Shown here: one piece after another, positions 1 to 8,288 of the stretch
How the letters are laid out: each line of letters opens with the position of its first letter
How positions within the stretch are numbered: position 1 is the first letter of the stretch
Notes under the pieces: model-generated
Databases searched by the model: none
What the model saw: the letters and a program-made list of their open reading frames with translations, nothing else
What the model was told of the DNA's origin: nothing
Source of the DNA: Methylocystis sp.
GTDB lineage: Bacteria > Pseudomonadota > Alphaproteobacteria > Rhizobiales > Beijerinckiaceae
Length of the DNA stretch: 64,000 nucleotides
Assembly: GCA_002929055.1 (NCBI GenBank)
Contig: PERY01000013.1
Span: 1 to 64,000 of the forward strand
Direction: 5' to 3'
Translations under genes and position numbers: made by a program

Positions 1-120
1 GATGGGCGGCGGCGGAAGATAGACCGGGGGCGGCCCCTTGCGGGAGGGAAGGTCGGCGGCGAACGCCGAACCCGTGGAGATGGCGGCCGCCAGGAAGGCA
101 GCCAGTGCCCGATTGCTCAT
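1..120 (-). CDS. Outer membrane beta-barrel protein, N-terminal part only
   Basis: Only the first 40 residues lie in the window; the rest runs off the left edge. The visible part starts at an ATG at 120, has a typical signal peptide (MSNRALAAFLAAAISTGSAFA), and the predicted mature protein begins ADLPSRKGPPPVYLPPPPI. That start, an AFA cleavage site followed by a proline-rich tail after ADLP, is characteristic of the Omp25/Omp31-like porin-family barrels of Hyphomicrobiales. A putative structural outer membrane protein is the best call; the barrel itself cannot be seen. Confidence 0.75.
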   Translation of the reverse strand, partial: MSNRALAAFLAAAISTGSAFAADLPSRKGPPPVYLPPPPI

Positions 121-309
121 TAAACTCTCCGTTACGCTTGCGCTTATTCGCAACTTGGGATGACCCGTTGAGAGTTGTGCCAAGAAAGGTTTAATTTTTT
201 CCCTAAGCTTTGCCCCAGGGCGAAGCCGGCGCTCACGCCAATTGATTGTCCGCGCGGGTTCTTGTGGCTTCAAGACCCTTGTAGCCTGACCGGTCCTCGC
301 TGGCTGGCT

Positions 310-774
310 TCAGGCGCGAGCCCCTGTCATCGCCTTGCCGGCGGGAGGTCTTCTCTGCGGCAGACGCGCAATCTCTACACGCTTAACGGGCACGCCCATC
401 TTCTGCGCGCTCGCGATCAGTCTCTCGGTTGATTCCCCCGCGCCAAAGCAGATGATCCTGTCGGGCCGGCTGCTAGAGAGCATGCGCATGTTGCGCTCGT
501 CGATCGTTTCCTTCCGGAAGCCCCGGCGCTCGCGCACAAATGCTACGAGAGGCACATTGTTGAGCGCAGCCCAGCTTGAGCCGAGGCGCTCCGCCCCGCC
601 CTCCGAGCCGGCGATGATTGCCGAAAAGCCGAACTCCGCGTGCAGTGAAGAGAGAGTTTCGAGAACGAAAGCGCGTTCGTCGGATGAACGCGCGACTTCC
701 GCCTGCACCTGGTGACCTTCGACGTCGGAGGCCGGGCGACCAACATTTCGACTGCCGCAAATGATCACTCTCAC
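310..774 (-). CDS. DUF2493 / SLOG-fold (YspA cpYpsA-related) protein
   Basis: A 154-residue protein that opens with MRVIICGSR, the nucleotide-binding first strand and glycine/serine loop of the DUF2493 (YspA, cpYpsA-related) SLOG Rossmann family. A second family-like segment, IIAGSEGGAERL, lies near residue 53. The family is thought to bind nucleotides or nucleotide-derived ligands, but no reaction is established. The start is a GTG at 774 preceded by AGGAG about 8 bases upstream. It is monocistronic here: the left neighbour is the outer membrane gene and the right neighbour is the end of the Hyf-like operon. Confidence 0.7.
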   Translation of the reverse strand: MRVIICGSRNVGRPASDVEGHQVQAEVARSSDERAFVLETLSSLHAEFGFSAIIAGSEGGAERLGSSWAALNNVPLVAFVRERRGFRKETIDERNMRMLSSSRPDRIICFGAGESTERLIASAQKMGVPVKRVEIARLPQRRPPAGKAMTGARA

Positions 775-1116
775 GATACGCTCCTACTTAACGTCAGATC
801 AGCAAGCGCTGATTTAAGCTAAGATGTCGGCTAAGCTATGGAATGTAAACGATTTTTTTCAGGCAGACCGGCGGAGGAAAGATGACGTTTCAGCGTCGCC
901 TGGAGAGCCGCTCGCCTGTGCATCCCCCGGATTTGATCGATAAAGTGCTTTATATCAATAATTTAAGAGACGCCAACCATTTCACAAAAAGGTCGTAACC
1001 GTGTCATTAACTCTAAGCTCGGGTTAAATTTTTGCCTGTGCATTGATCATAAGTTCGGCGCGCAGCGGTTCTATTTCGGCGTGACGGCGGGGCCGCTGTT
1101 CTAGCCGCCGCCCGGC
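775..1116. other. Non-coding stretch upstream of the SLOG gene
   Basis: About 340 bases between the end of the Hyf-like operon and the start of the SLOG gene, AT-richer than its surroundings around 930-1050. It presumably holds the SLOG gene promoter and the end of the operon transcript. No ORF, tRNA, clear hairpin terminator or repeat was recognised. Confidence 0.5.
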
Positions 1117-1647
1117 TCACTCCGCGTCCTTCCTGTCCGCACAATCGACCAGCCCGATCAGACCCTTCAGCAGCGCGATGGGATCAGGGGGGCATCCGCG
1201 AATGTGCAGATCGACCGGGATGACCGCCGAAACCGCGCCGACGCATGCGTAACTTCCCGCGAACACGCCGCCATCATAGGCGCATTCGCCGACAGCCACG
1301 ACCCATTTGGGGTCCGGGGTCGCGTTATAGGTGCGCTCCAGCGCCTCGCGCATGTTCTTGGTGACCGGGCCTGTGACCATCAGCACATCGGCATGTCGCG
1401 GCGACGCCACGAAGCGCAGTCCGAAACGCTCGATGTCGTAAAAGGCGTTGTTCAGCGCGTGAATTTCAAGCTCGCAGCCGTTGCACGAACCCGCATCGAC
1501 TTCACGGATGGCGAGGCTACGGCCGAGCCGCTGGCGCGCCTTGGCGTCGAGGGCGCGGCCCAACTCCTCAAGAACGTCGCCGTCGACCGCGGGGGGAGGC
1601 TCCGTGAGCGCGCGGCGAAGAAGGGCCTGGAGAAGAAATTTCTGCAT
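1117..1647 (-). CDS. Hyf-like complex small subunit (NuoB/HyfI homologue)
   Basis: A 176-residue homologue of NuoB/HyfI/HycG, the subunit that carries the [4Fe-4S] cluster nearest the active site in complex I and group 4 hydrogenases. All four expected cysteines are present: SCNGCE (about C55 and C58), GECA (about C122) and RGCPPDP (about C152). The protein is shorter than E. coli HyfI and lacks extra ferredoxin domains. The ATG at 1647 is preferred, with AGGG upstream and 11 bases after the previous stop; an in-frame TTG at 1686 would overlap the upstream gene. It is the last gene of the operon. The retained cluster suggests electrons still reach this point, although the partner subunit lacks NiFe ligands. 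Confidence 0.85.
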   Translation of the reverse strand: MQKFLLQALLRRALTEPPPAVDGDVLEELGRALDAKARQRLGRSLAIREVDAGSCNGCELEIHALNNAFYDIERFGLRFVASPRHADVLMVTGPVTKNMREALERTYNATPDPKWVVAVGECAYDGGVFAGSYACVGAVSAVIPVDLHIRGCPPDPIALLKGLIGLVDCADRKDAE

Positions 1648-1658
1648 ATCCAACCGCC

Positions 1659-3188
1659 CTAGAGATCGTGCCCCGAATAAGAGCAATTGAAGGATTTGTT
1701 GCAGAGCGGGAAATCCGCAACGATGTTGCCCTTAATAACGGCCTCGAGAAGCGGCCACTGGAACCAGGACGGATCCCGCAGATGCGCGTGGGCGATGCGC
1801 CCGTTGGCGCCGATCCGCAGCCAGACGAGAATGTCGCCCCGGAAACTTTCGACCAGCGCCGCGCCTTCGATTTCGCGTGGCGGCGTCTCCTCGAACGTGG
1901 CGTGGATCCCGCCATGAGGAAGCCGATCCAGAACCTGCTCAATGATCCCGAGAGACGCCTTGATCTCGTCGAAACGCACCCAGATGCGCGCATCGACGTC
2001 GCCCTCCTTCGAGACGCCGAGTTCGAAGGATAGCGTTTCGTACGGCGCGTAGCCGACTGACCTGCGCGCGTCGAAGCGGCGGCCGGAAGCGCGCCCGACA
2101 AAGCCGCCGCACGCATATTGGCGCGCAAGATCCTCGCTCAACGCGCCGGTCCCTACCGTGCGATCCTGTAGCGACGTCGTGTCGCCGTAAAGCTTGAGGA
2201 GGCGAGGGAGCATCAGATTGATCCAGTCGAGCAGACCGCGAAGCTCGGCTATTTTGTCGGCCTCCAGATCGACGGATACGCCGCCCGGGACGATGCGGTC
2301 CATCATCAGGCGGTGACCGAAACATGCAGCGGCAGCGCGCAGGAGCCGCTCCCTGACGAGACCGCACTGGGCGAGCATCAAAGCGAAGGCGGCGTCGTTG
2401 CAGATCGCGCCGATGTCTCCGAAATGATTCGCCAGACGCTCGAGCTCCGCCATCAATGCGCGAAGGTATTGAGCCCGCGCCGGGACAGCGACGCCGAGCG
2501 CCGCTTCGACGGCCCGCGCAAAGGCGAAACTATAGGCGACCGTGCTGTCGCCGGAGACGCGCGCCGCGACCTTTGCAGCCTGCGCGACGGCCGCGCCGGC
2601 CATGAGTTGACCGACGCCCTTGTGAACGAAGCCGAGCCGCTCTTCGAGACGAACAACCACTTCACCATTGGCCGTGAATCGAAAATGCCCGGGCTCGATG
2701 ATGCCGGCGTGCACCGGCCCGACCGGTATCTGATGGAGCGGTTCGCCCTCGGCCTTCAGGAAGCTGTAAGCGTCGCTCGGCGTATCGATGGCTTCCCGCG
2801 CCCCGCCGGGATGTCGCAGACCCCAGCGTCCGTGATCCAGCCACCGTCTTGCGTCAGGCGAGCCGATGGGCTCCAGCCCGTAGAGATCCGCGATCGTGCG
2901 CTCGAGCCGCAGCGCCGGCATATGCAGCAGGCCAACCGACGGGAAGCGGCGATCGGGACACGCGAGCGCGCGGATCACGACGTCGGACGCGTCCTTCGCA
3001 ATCGTCGCCAGATAGACGCTTGCGCCATCGCTCCAGAGGCTGAGAAGATCGGCGTCTCCGCGCGCGATCTCCTCTACGGCGGCGCTCCAGTCCTTAGCGC
3101 CGACATCGAGCCGCGACCACGGATGGCAGGAGGGAGGCGCCGCCGGCGGGGCCTCCCCGCCCCTCTTTTCCCTTCGCATGAACATCAT
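1659..3188 (-). CDS. Hyf-like complex large subunit (NuoCD/HyfG homologue) lacking NiFe ligands
   Basis: A 509-residue fusion of a NuoC-like N-terminal domain (about 1-130) and a NuoD/hydrogenase large-subunit domain (about 150-509). It aligns with HycE/HyfG through QYLRALMAELERLANHFGD. At the place where group 4 hydrogenases have RVCGIC, this protein reads RVSGDS (residues 210-215), so both L1 nickel cysteines are serine or another residue. The C-terminus ends FNCSYSGHDL in place of the DPCxxC motif, keeping one possible cysteine (C502). It should therefore not form a normal NiFe centre and fits the energy-converting hydrogenase-related (Ehr) class. The start ATG-ATG at 3188 follows GAGGAT. 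What it reduces or oxidises is unknown. Confidence 0.85.
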   Translation of the reverse strand: MMFMRREKRGGEAPPAAPPSCHPWSRLDVGAKDWSAAVEEIARGDADLLSLWSDGASVYLATIAKDASDVVIRALACPDRRFPSVGLLHMPALRLERTIADLYGLEPIGSPDARRWLDHGRWGLRHPGGAREAIDTPSDAYSFLKAEGEPLHQIPVGPVHAGIIEPGHFRFTANGEVVVRLEERLGFVHKGVGQLMAGAAVAQAAKVAARVSGDSTVAYSFAFARAVEAALGVAVPARAQYLRALMAELERLANHFGDIGAICNDAAFALMLAQCGLVRERLLRAAAACFGHRLMMDRIVPGGVSVDLEADKIAELRGLLDWINLMLPRLLKLYGDTTSLQDRTVGTGALSEDLARQYACGGFVGRASGRRFDARRSVGYAPYETLSFELGVSKEGDVDARIWVRFDEIKASLGIIEQVLDRLPHGGIHATFEETPPREIEGAALVESFRGDILVWLRIGANGRIAHAHLRDPSWFQWPLLEAVIKGNIVADFPLCNKSFNCSYSGHDL

Positions 3189-3203
3189 CGCCCGATCCTC
3201 ACC

Positions 3204-4652
3204 TCAACCGAGAAGCCGAGCGACGTTCTGAAACCACGTCACGAGATAGGCTGGCAGATAGAGTCCCGCTAGGAGAACGATCGCAAGATGCACGACAAGC
3301 GGGACGGTCGAGGCCTGCACTTCTCCGACGCTTTTCGTCGGCTCGCCGAAGGCGAGGCCAATCAGCCTCAGCAGCAGCGCGCCGAAAGCGACCAGAAGTC
3401 CAAATACCAGCGGGACGGCGAGCCACGGCTGACGCGCAAAAGTCGAACTGACGACCAGAAACTCGCTCATGAAAACGCCGAGCGGCGGCATGCCGCAGAT
3501 CGCCATGACGCTGATGACGAGCCCCCAGCCGAGCGCCGGATGGCTCTGCGTCAAGCCCCGGATTTCAGATATCTTCTGCGTCCCCTTGACTTGCGCGATG
3601 TGGCCCACCGAGAAAAAAATCGCGGACTTCGTGAGGCTGTGCATCGTCATGTGCAGCAATCCGGCGAAATTCGCCACGGGGCCGCCGACGCCAAAAGCGA
3701 AGGCGATGATCCCCATGTGCTCGATGGATGAATAGGCGAACAGTCTTTTGATGTCATCTCGCTTGTAAAGCATGAAGGCGGCGAAGATTACCGACGCAAG
3801 GCCCAGCGCGATCATCATCGGGCCGGGCGTCACGGCGGCCGCATTGGCGGTGAGCAGCATCTTGAAGCGCAAGACGGCGTAGAGCGCGACGTTCAGGAGC
3901 AGGCCGGAGAGAACGGCCGAGATCGGCGTCGGGCCTTCGGCATGGGCGTCTGGAAGCCATGCATGCATGGGCGCAAGGCCGACCTTGGTCCCATAACCGA
4001 GCATCAGGAAAACGAAAGCGACATTCAGCAGCCGCGCGCTGAAATCCGGCGCATGCGCCATCAACGTCGACCACACCATCGAGTCGTAGCCCTCCCCCAG
4101 CACCGGCTCCGCCGCAATATAGACGAGGATCGTGCCAAAAAGCGCGAGCGCAATGCCGACGCTGCCGAGGATAAAATATTTCCATGCGGCCTCCAGCGAT
4201 TCGCGGGTGCGGTAGACGCCGACCATCAGCACCGTCGTCAGGGTGGCGACCTCGAGCGACACCCACATGAGCCCGATGTTGCTCGCGAGCAGGGCGAGAT
4301 TCATCGCGCACAGCAGAACCTGGTAGGTCGCATGGTAGAATCGGAGATTGCCCAGCGACAGCCTGCCGGTGTCGATCTCATGCTGGATGTAGCTCGCGCT
4401 GAATATGCTCGTTGTGAAACCCACCAGCGTGGAAAGCACTACGAAGACGATATTGAGGTCGTCGACGAAGAGGAAGCTGCCATCCTCATGTCCTTTGAAA
4501 AGCAGCGCCAGCGCGAAAAGGAAGGTTACGCCGGAGGCCGCGAGATTGATTTGGGCCGCCCTCCTGTAATCCGTCTGAACGACGAGCGCCGCAGCCGCCA
4601 CCGCGGGGATTGCGACGAGCGCGTTCGAGACCATCAACATTTCAGAATTCAT
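3204..4652 (-). CDS. Hyf-like complex antiporter-like subunit (HyfF homologue)
   Basis: A 482-residue, about 14-helix membrane protein of the NuoM/NuoN/MrpD antiporter family. Key segments are the glutamate in WVSLEVATL, the lysine-bearing GYGTKVGLAPMHAWLPDAHAE loop, and LFAYSSIEHMG followed by HMTMHSLTKSAIFFSVGH, which carry the histidine/lysine proton or sodium path residues. It matches HyfF of hydrogenase 4 in length and order. It overlaps the upstream hyfE-like gene by 4 bases and is separated from the large-subunit gene by 15 bases. Its role is inferred: ion translocation driven by the hydrophilic arm. Confidence 0.87.
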   Translation of the reverse strand: MNSEMLMVSNALVAIPAVAAAALVVQTDYRRAAQINLAASGVTFLFALALLFKGHEDGSFLFVDDLNIVFVVLSTLVGFTTSIFSASYIQHEIDTGRLSLGNLRFYHATYQVLLCAMNLALLASNIGLMWVSLEVATLTTVLMVGVYRTRESLEAAWKYFILGSVGIALALFGTILVYIAAEPVLGEGYDSMVWSTLMAHAPDFSARLLNVAFVFLMLGYGTKVGLAPMHAWLPDAHAEGPTPISAVLSGLLLNVALYAVLRFKMLLTANAAAVTPGPMMIALGLASVIFAAFMLYKRDDIKRLFAYSSIEHMGIIAFAFGVGGPVANFAGLLHMTMHSLTKSAIFFSVGHIAQVKGTQKISEIRGLTQSHPALGWGLVISVMAICGMPPLGVFMSEFLVVSSTFARQPWLAVPLVFGLLVAFGALLLRLIGLAFGEPTKSVGEVQASTVPLVVHLAIVLLAGLYLPAYLVTWFQNVARLLG

Positions 4653-5314
4653 CGCTTCTCTCCGCGCACGCGATCCAGCTCGAAGAGATCGACCGTGTCA
4701 AAGCGCTCCCGGATTCGGAAGAGGAAGATGCCGATCACGATGAAGGCGACGAGCACGGAAAGCGCGACGCTGATCTCGACGACGAGCGGCATGCCGTCGG
4801 CGCCCGCCGCCGCCAGGATGAGCCCGTTCTCGAGAGACATGAAGCCTATAATCTGACTGACCGCGTTGCGCCGAGTCACCATCATAAGGAGGCCCAGAAG
4901 GACGATCGCGAGCGCAAAAGCCAGATCCTCCCGCGCGAAAGGATCGGCGGAGGCGGTGGCCGGCAGCATGACGACAAGCGAGAGAGCCACGAGAAACATG
5001 CCAAGGAACATCGTCGGCCCGATGCCGCCCACGATCTCCACCGTCCGATGTATGCGCAGCTGCTTCACAATCCTGCGCAGGGCGACCGGAATGATCGTCG
5101 CCTTGAAAATGAGCGCGATGCCCGCCGTCACATAAAGGTGGGGCGCATGCTGGACATAAGCCTGCCAGGCGACCGAGAGGGTCAGAGCGACCGCATGAAG
5201 CGCAAAAATATTTATGAGCCCCGACAAGCGGTCCTGGTAGAGCAGCATGAAACTGACGAGCACGAGGCTGCCAGCGAGCAGCTGCGCGACGTCGAGGTTG
5301 AGATGCTCCATCAA
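4649..5314 (-). CDS. Hyf-like complex subunit HyfE homologue (NuoK-like)
   Basis: A 221-residue membrane protein with about six helices. The C-terminal half resembles NuoK/MrpC, including FMSLENGLILAA with the conserved membrane glutamate. The full length matches HyfE (216 residues in E. coli), which is longer than NuoK. Both ends overlap neighbouring genes by 4 bases, showing translational coupling with hyfC-like and hyfF-like genes. The presence of HyfE, which complex I lacks, is one reason to class this operon with hydrogenase-4/Ehr complexes. Confidence 0.85.
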   Translation of the reverse strand: MMEHLNLDVAQLLAGSLVLVSFMLLYQDRLSGLINIFALHAVALTLSVAWQAYVQHAPHLYVTAGIALIFKATIIPVALRRIVKQLRIHRTVEIVGGIGPTMFLGMFLVALSLVVMLPATASADPFAREDLAFALAIVLLGLLMMVTRRNAVSQIIGFMSLENGLILAAAGADGMPLVVEISVALSVLVAFIVIGIFLFRIRERFDTVDLFELDRVRGEKR

Positions 5315-6264
5315 AGACTCCTGGTGACGAAGACGAGCAACGTGCCCAAAAGCCCGAGCATGAGCGCGACCCCGAGATAGTCCGAAACGCGAAAGACCCG
5401 CATCTTCGCCGTGGACACCTCGAAAACAGCGAGGAGAAATCCCGCGACCGCGAGTTTGGCCACATAGAGGACGACGCCGTAACCCATGCCTGAGAGGCTT
5501 CCATTATGCGGCGCAAGGCCGAACGGAAAGAAAACGCAGGCGATGAGCGACACGTACAGAAGAAGCTTGAGCGCCGAGGCGAGTTCGATGACAGCGAGAT
5601 GTCTGCCCGAATATTCGAGAATCATCGCCTCATGGACCATCGTCAGCTCGAGATGGGTGGATGGATTGTCGACAGGGATACGGCCGTTCTCCGCGATCGC
5701 GACGATGACGAGGCCCACAAGCGCGAAGCCCACCGACACGCGCAGCTCGAAGTCCGACGCCATATAGGCTGCAACCTCTGAAAGCTGCGTCGATCCGGCG
5801 ATGAGCGAGACGACGAAGACGATCATGATCGTCGCAGGCTCGGCGAGCGAACCGAACATCGTCTCTCTGCTGGAGCCGATGCCGCCAAAACTCGTCCCAA
5901 CGTCCATTCCCGCGAGCGCGAGGACGAAACGCGCGCTTCCCAGTAGCGCCGTGAGCGCGATGAGGTCGGCGATCCAGCTGAACATCAGACCCGTGGCGAA
6001 GGTGGGGGCAAGCGAGGCGGCCACCCAGGTCGTCGCGAAGATGATGTAAGGCGCCGAACGGTAGAGCCATGACGCGTCTTCGGCGAGAACCGTCTCCTTG
6101 CGAAGGAGGCGGATGAGGTCGTACCAGGGCTGCATGACCGGCGCGCCCTGGCGCCGCAGGAGCCGCGCCTTCACCTTGCGCGTGAAGCCGATGAGCACGG
6201 GCGAGAGCGCCAGCACCAGAATCATCTGCATCGCCTGAGCGAAAAGGTCCAGGAGAAAAGTCAT
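5311..6264 (-). CDS. Hyf-like complex subunit HyfC homologue (NuoH-like)
   Basis: A 317-residue NuoH/HycD/HyfC-family protein that forms the membrane anchor joining the peripheral arm to the antiporter subunits. Family segments visible are RRQGAPVMQPWYDLIRLLRKE near residue 38 and AENGRIPVDNPSTHLELTM, with conserved acidic residues, near residue 195. The start ATG at 6264 overlaps the stop of the hyfB-like gene by 4 bases, a better choice than the longer upstream reading frame. E. coli HyfC is nearly the same length (315). Confidence 0.88.
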   Translation of the reverse strand: MTFLLDLFAQAMQMILVLALSPVLIGFTRKVKARLLRRQGAPVMQPWYDLIRLLRKETVLAEDASWLYRSAPYIIFATTWVAASLAPTFATGLMFSWIADLIALTALLGSARFVLALAGMDVGTSFGGIGSSRETMFGSLAEPATIMIVFVVSLIAGSTQLSEVAAYMASDFELRVSVGFALVGLVIVAIAENGRIPVDNPSTHLELTMVHEAMILEYSGRHLAVIELASALKLLLYVSLIACVFFPFGLAPHNGSLSGMGYGVVLYVAKLAVAGFLLAVFEVSTAKMRVFRVSDYLGVALMLGLLGTLLVFVTRSL

Positions 6265-8258
6265 AGGGCCACGATGATGAGCAGGACGACGAGCGCGACG
6301 AAGACCAGGCCGAGATACTCCTGGATCGACAGGAAATTGACGACGTTCAGGCGGCCCGCGCAGAACCACACCGCCTTGGCGAGCGGCGTGTAGAGGCCGT
6401 TCATGAAGCGATCGCCGATCTCCACCGTGAAGCGCGCGGCGCGCGTCTCTCCCGGCAAGGGCATGTCCAGGCTCTCCCGGGTGGAGAAAGCGAGGCCGCC
6501 GAGCGCGCGGCGCACGGGCTGCGCGAAACTGCTCGCGGTGTATTGGGTCGCGAGACTCGAGTCGGCATAGCCGCAGTCCCAGGGCGGCGCGCGGCGCACG
6601 GGGCGCGGCCATAGCGTGCGGATGAGGCGCATCGCGCCAAAGGACGACAGAAGAATGAAGACGAAGACCAGAAGCCCGTTATAGGAGCTGCGGCTTTCGG
6701 CGACGGGCGCGATAGTGAGCCACGGCAGGTCGCCCTGCACGATCATGCGGCCGCCGACATATTCCTGCGCCGCTGGCGAGATCGTGTCGATCATGAAGCT
6801 CGGCGCGACGCCGGCGAGGAGGCACATGGCGAGCAGCACGGACATGGCGCCAAGCGACCAGCCATCCGTCTCGCTCGCGGCCTGTGCGGCGGCGGAACGC
6901 GCGCGGCCGAGAAAGACAATGCCGAAGGCGCGCACATAACAGCCTGCGCCGAGCGCGGCGCTCAGAGCGAGGGCGACGCCAACAAGCGGCGTGATGAGCT
7001 TCAATATCCACTGCGGCAGCGAGGGCGTCAGGAGAATGGCCTGGAAGACCAGCCATTCCGAAACGAAACCGTTGAGCGGCGGCAATGCGGCGATGGCGAC
7101 GCAACCGCCCAGAAACAAGAAGGCTGTGCGCGGCATCGATTTGATCAGCCCGCCGAGCTTTTCGATATTCTTCTCTCCCGTGGCGCCCAGCACCGCGCCC
7201 GCGCCGAAGAACAGCACGCTCTTGAACAAGGCGTGGTTGAAGACATGGAATAGCGCCGCGGTGAAAGCCAATGCGGCCGGCAGCGCCTGGCCATTGGCTT
7301 TGAACGCCAGCGCCAGTCCGAGCGCGACGAAGATGACGCCGATGTTCTCGATCGTGCTGTAGGCGAGCAGCTTCTTGAGGTCGCTCTGGACGGTCGCGAA
7401 GAGAATGCCGGTCATGGCGCTCAGCGCCCCAAGGACGAGGGGATGGATGCTCCACCAGAAAGCAGGCTGGCCAAGGAGATCGAAAACGATCCGGATGAAT
7501 CCGTAGATCGCGACTTTCGTCATCACCCCGCTCATGAGCGCGGAGACATGCGACGGAGCCGCCGGATGCGCGAGGGGAAGCCAGATATGCAGGGGAACGA
7601 GGCCAGCCTTGGAGCCCGCGCCGAGAATGACGAGGCCGAGGACGAGCCCAGCCTTCCAGGCGTCCTTGGGCGCTTCTCGGATCGTGGAGAAATCATAGGC
7701 GCCGCCGACGCCGCCGAGCACGCCGAAAGCCATGAGCAGGCAGAGTGTGCCGAAGCTCGCCATGAGCAAATAGATATATGCGGCTGACCGGCTTTCGGCC
7801 TCCTGGTGGGACGCGAGCACGAGCGCCCATGACGAAAGCGACATGAACTCCCAGGCGACGAGGAAGGTGAAGGCGTCGTCGGCGAGCACAACGCAATTCA
7901 TTGCGGCGATGAACGCCGGGAAGAAGGGCAGCACGCGCATCGGATGCTTCTCGTGCGCGCCGTAGCCGATCGCGTAGACGCTCGCCGCCGCGCCGCCGAT
8001 ATTGACGACTGCAAGAAAGAAAGCGCTCAGCGCGTCGAGGCGAAAGCGCATCCCGATCCATGGAAGCCCCAACGGCAGCGTGGCCGAGAGCGCGTGGGCG
8101 CCCCTCGGACTCACCACCGCGACGAAGATGAGGACGCAGAGGGCGCAGCACAGAGTATAAATGATCCGGCTGATGTCGCTGCGCGCTCTCCGCCGGATTG
8201 AGAGCACGCTCACGCAGAACAGGGCTCCAACGAAAATCAGCGCAAGGTCCAGCGGCAT
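6261..8258 (-). CDS. Hyf-like complex antiporter-like subunit (HyfB/NuoL homologue)
   Basis: A 665-residue NuoL-like antiporter subunit, close to E. coli HyfB (672). Conserved segments include VAWEFMSLSSW with the TM5 glutamate, GSKAGLVPLHIWLPLAHPAAPSH with the lysine and loop, LLAYSTIENIG, and FHVFNHALFKSVLFFGAG. A helical extension at the C-terminus follows residue 500. A strong site (GAGAGGAGGG) precedes the ATG at 8258. It starts 30 bases after the SulP gene, so SulP and the whole complex are probably co-transcribed. Confidence 0.88.
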   Translation of the reverse strand: MPLDLALIFVGALFCVSVLSIRRRARSDISRIIYTLCCALCVLIFVAVVSPRGAHALSATLPLGLPWIGMRFRLDALSAFFLAVVNIGGAAASVYAIGYGAHEKHPMRVLPFFPAFIAAMNCVVLADDAFTFLVAWEFMSLSSWALVLASHQEAESRSAAYIYLLMASFGTLCLLMAFGVLGGVGGAYDFSTIREAPKDAWKAGLVLGLVILGAGSKAGLVPLHIWLPLAHPAAPSHVSALMSGVMTKVAIYGFIRIVFDLLGQPAFWWSIHPLVLGALSAMTGILFATVQSDLKKLLAYSTIENIGVIFVALGLALAFKANGQALPAALAFTAALFHVFNHALFKSVLFFGAGAVLGATGEKNIEKLGGLIKSMPRTAFLFLGGCVAIAALPPLNGFVSEWLVFQAILLTPSLPQWILKLITPLVGVALALSAALGAGCYVRAFGIVFLGRARSAAAQAASETDGWSLGAMSVLLAMCLLAGVAPSFMIDTISPAAQEYVGGRMIVQGDLPWLTIAPVAESRSSYNGLLVFVFILLSSFGAMRLIRTLWPRPVRRAPPWDCGYADSSLATQYTASSFAQPVRRALGGLAFSTRESLDMPLPGETRAARFTVEIGDRFMNGLYTPLAKAVWFCAGRLNVVNFLSIQEYLGLVFVALVVLLIIVAL

Positions 8259-8288
8259 CCACCCTCCTCTCTTGACGTTCGGAATGCG

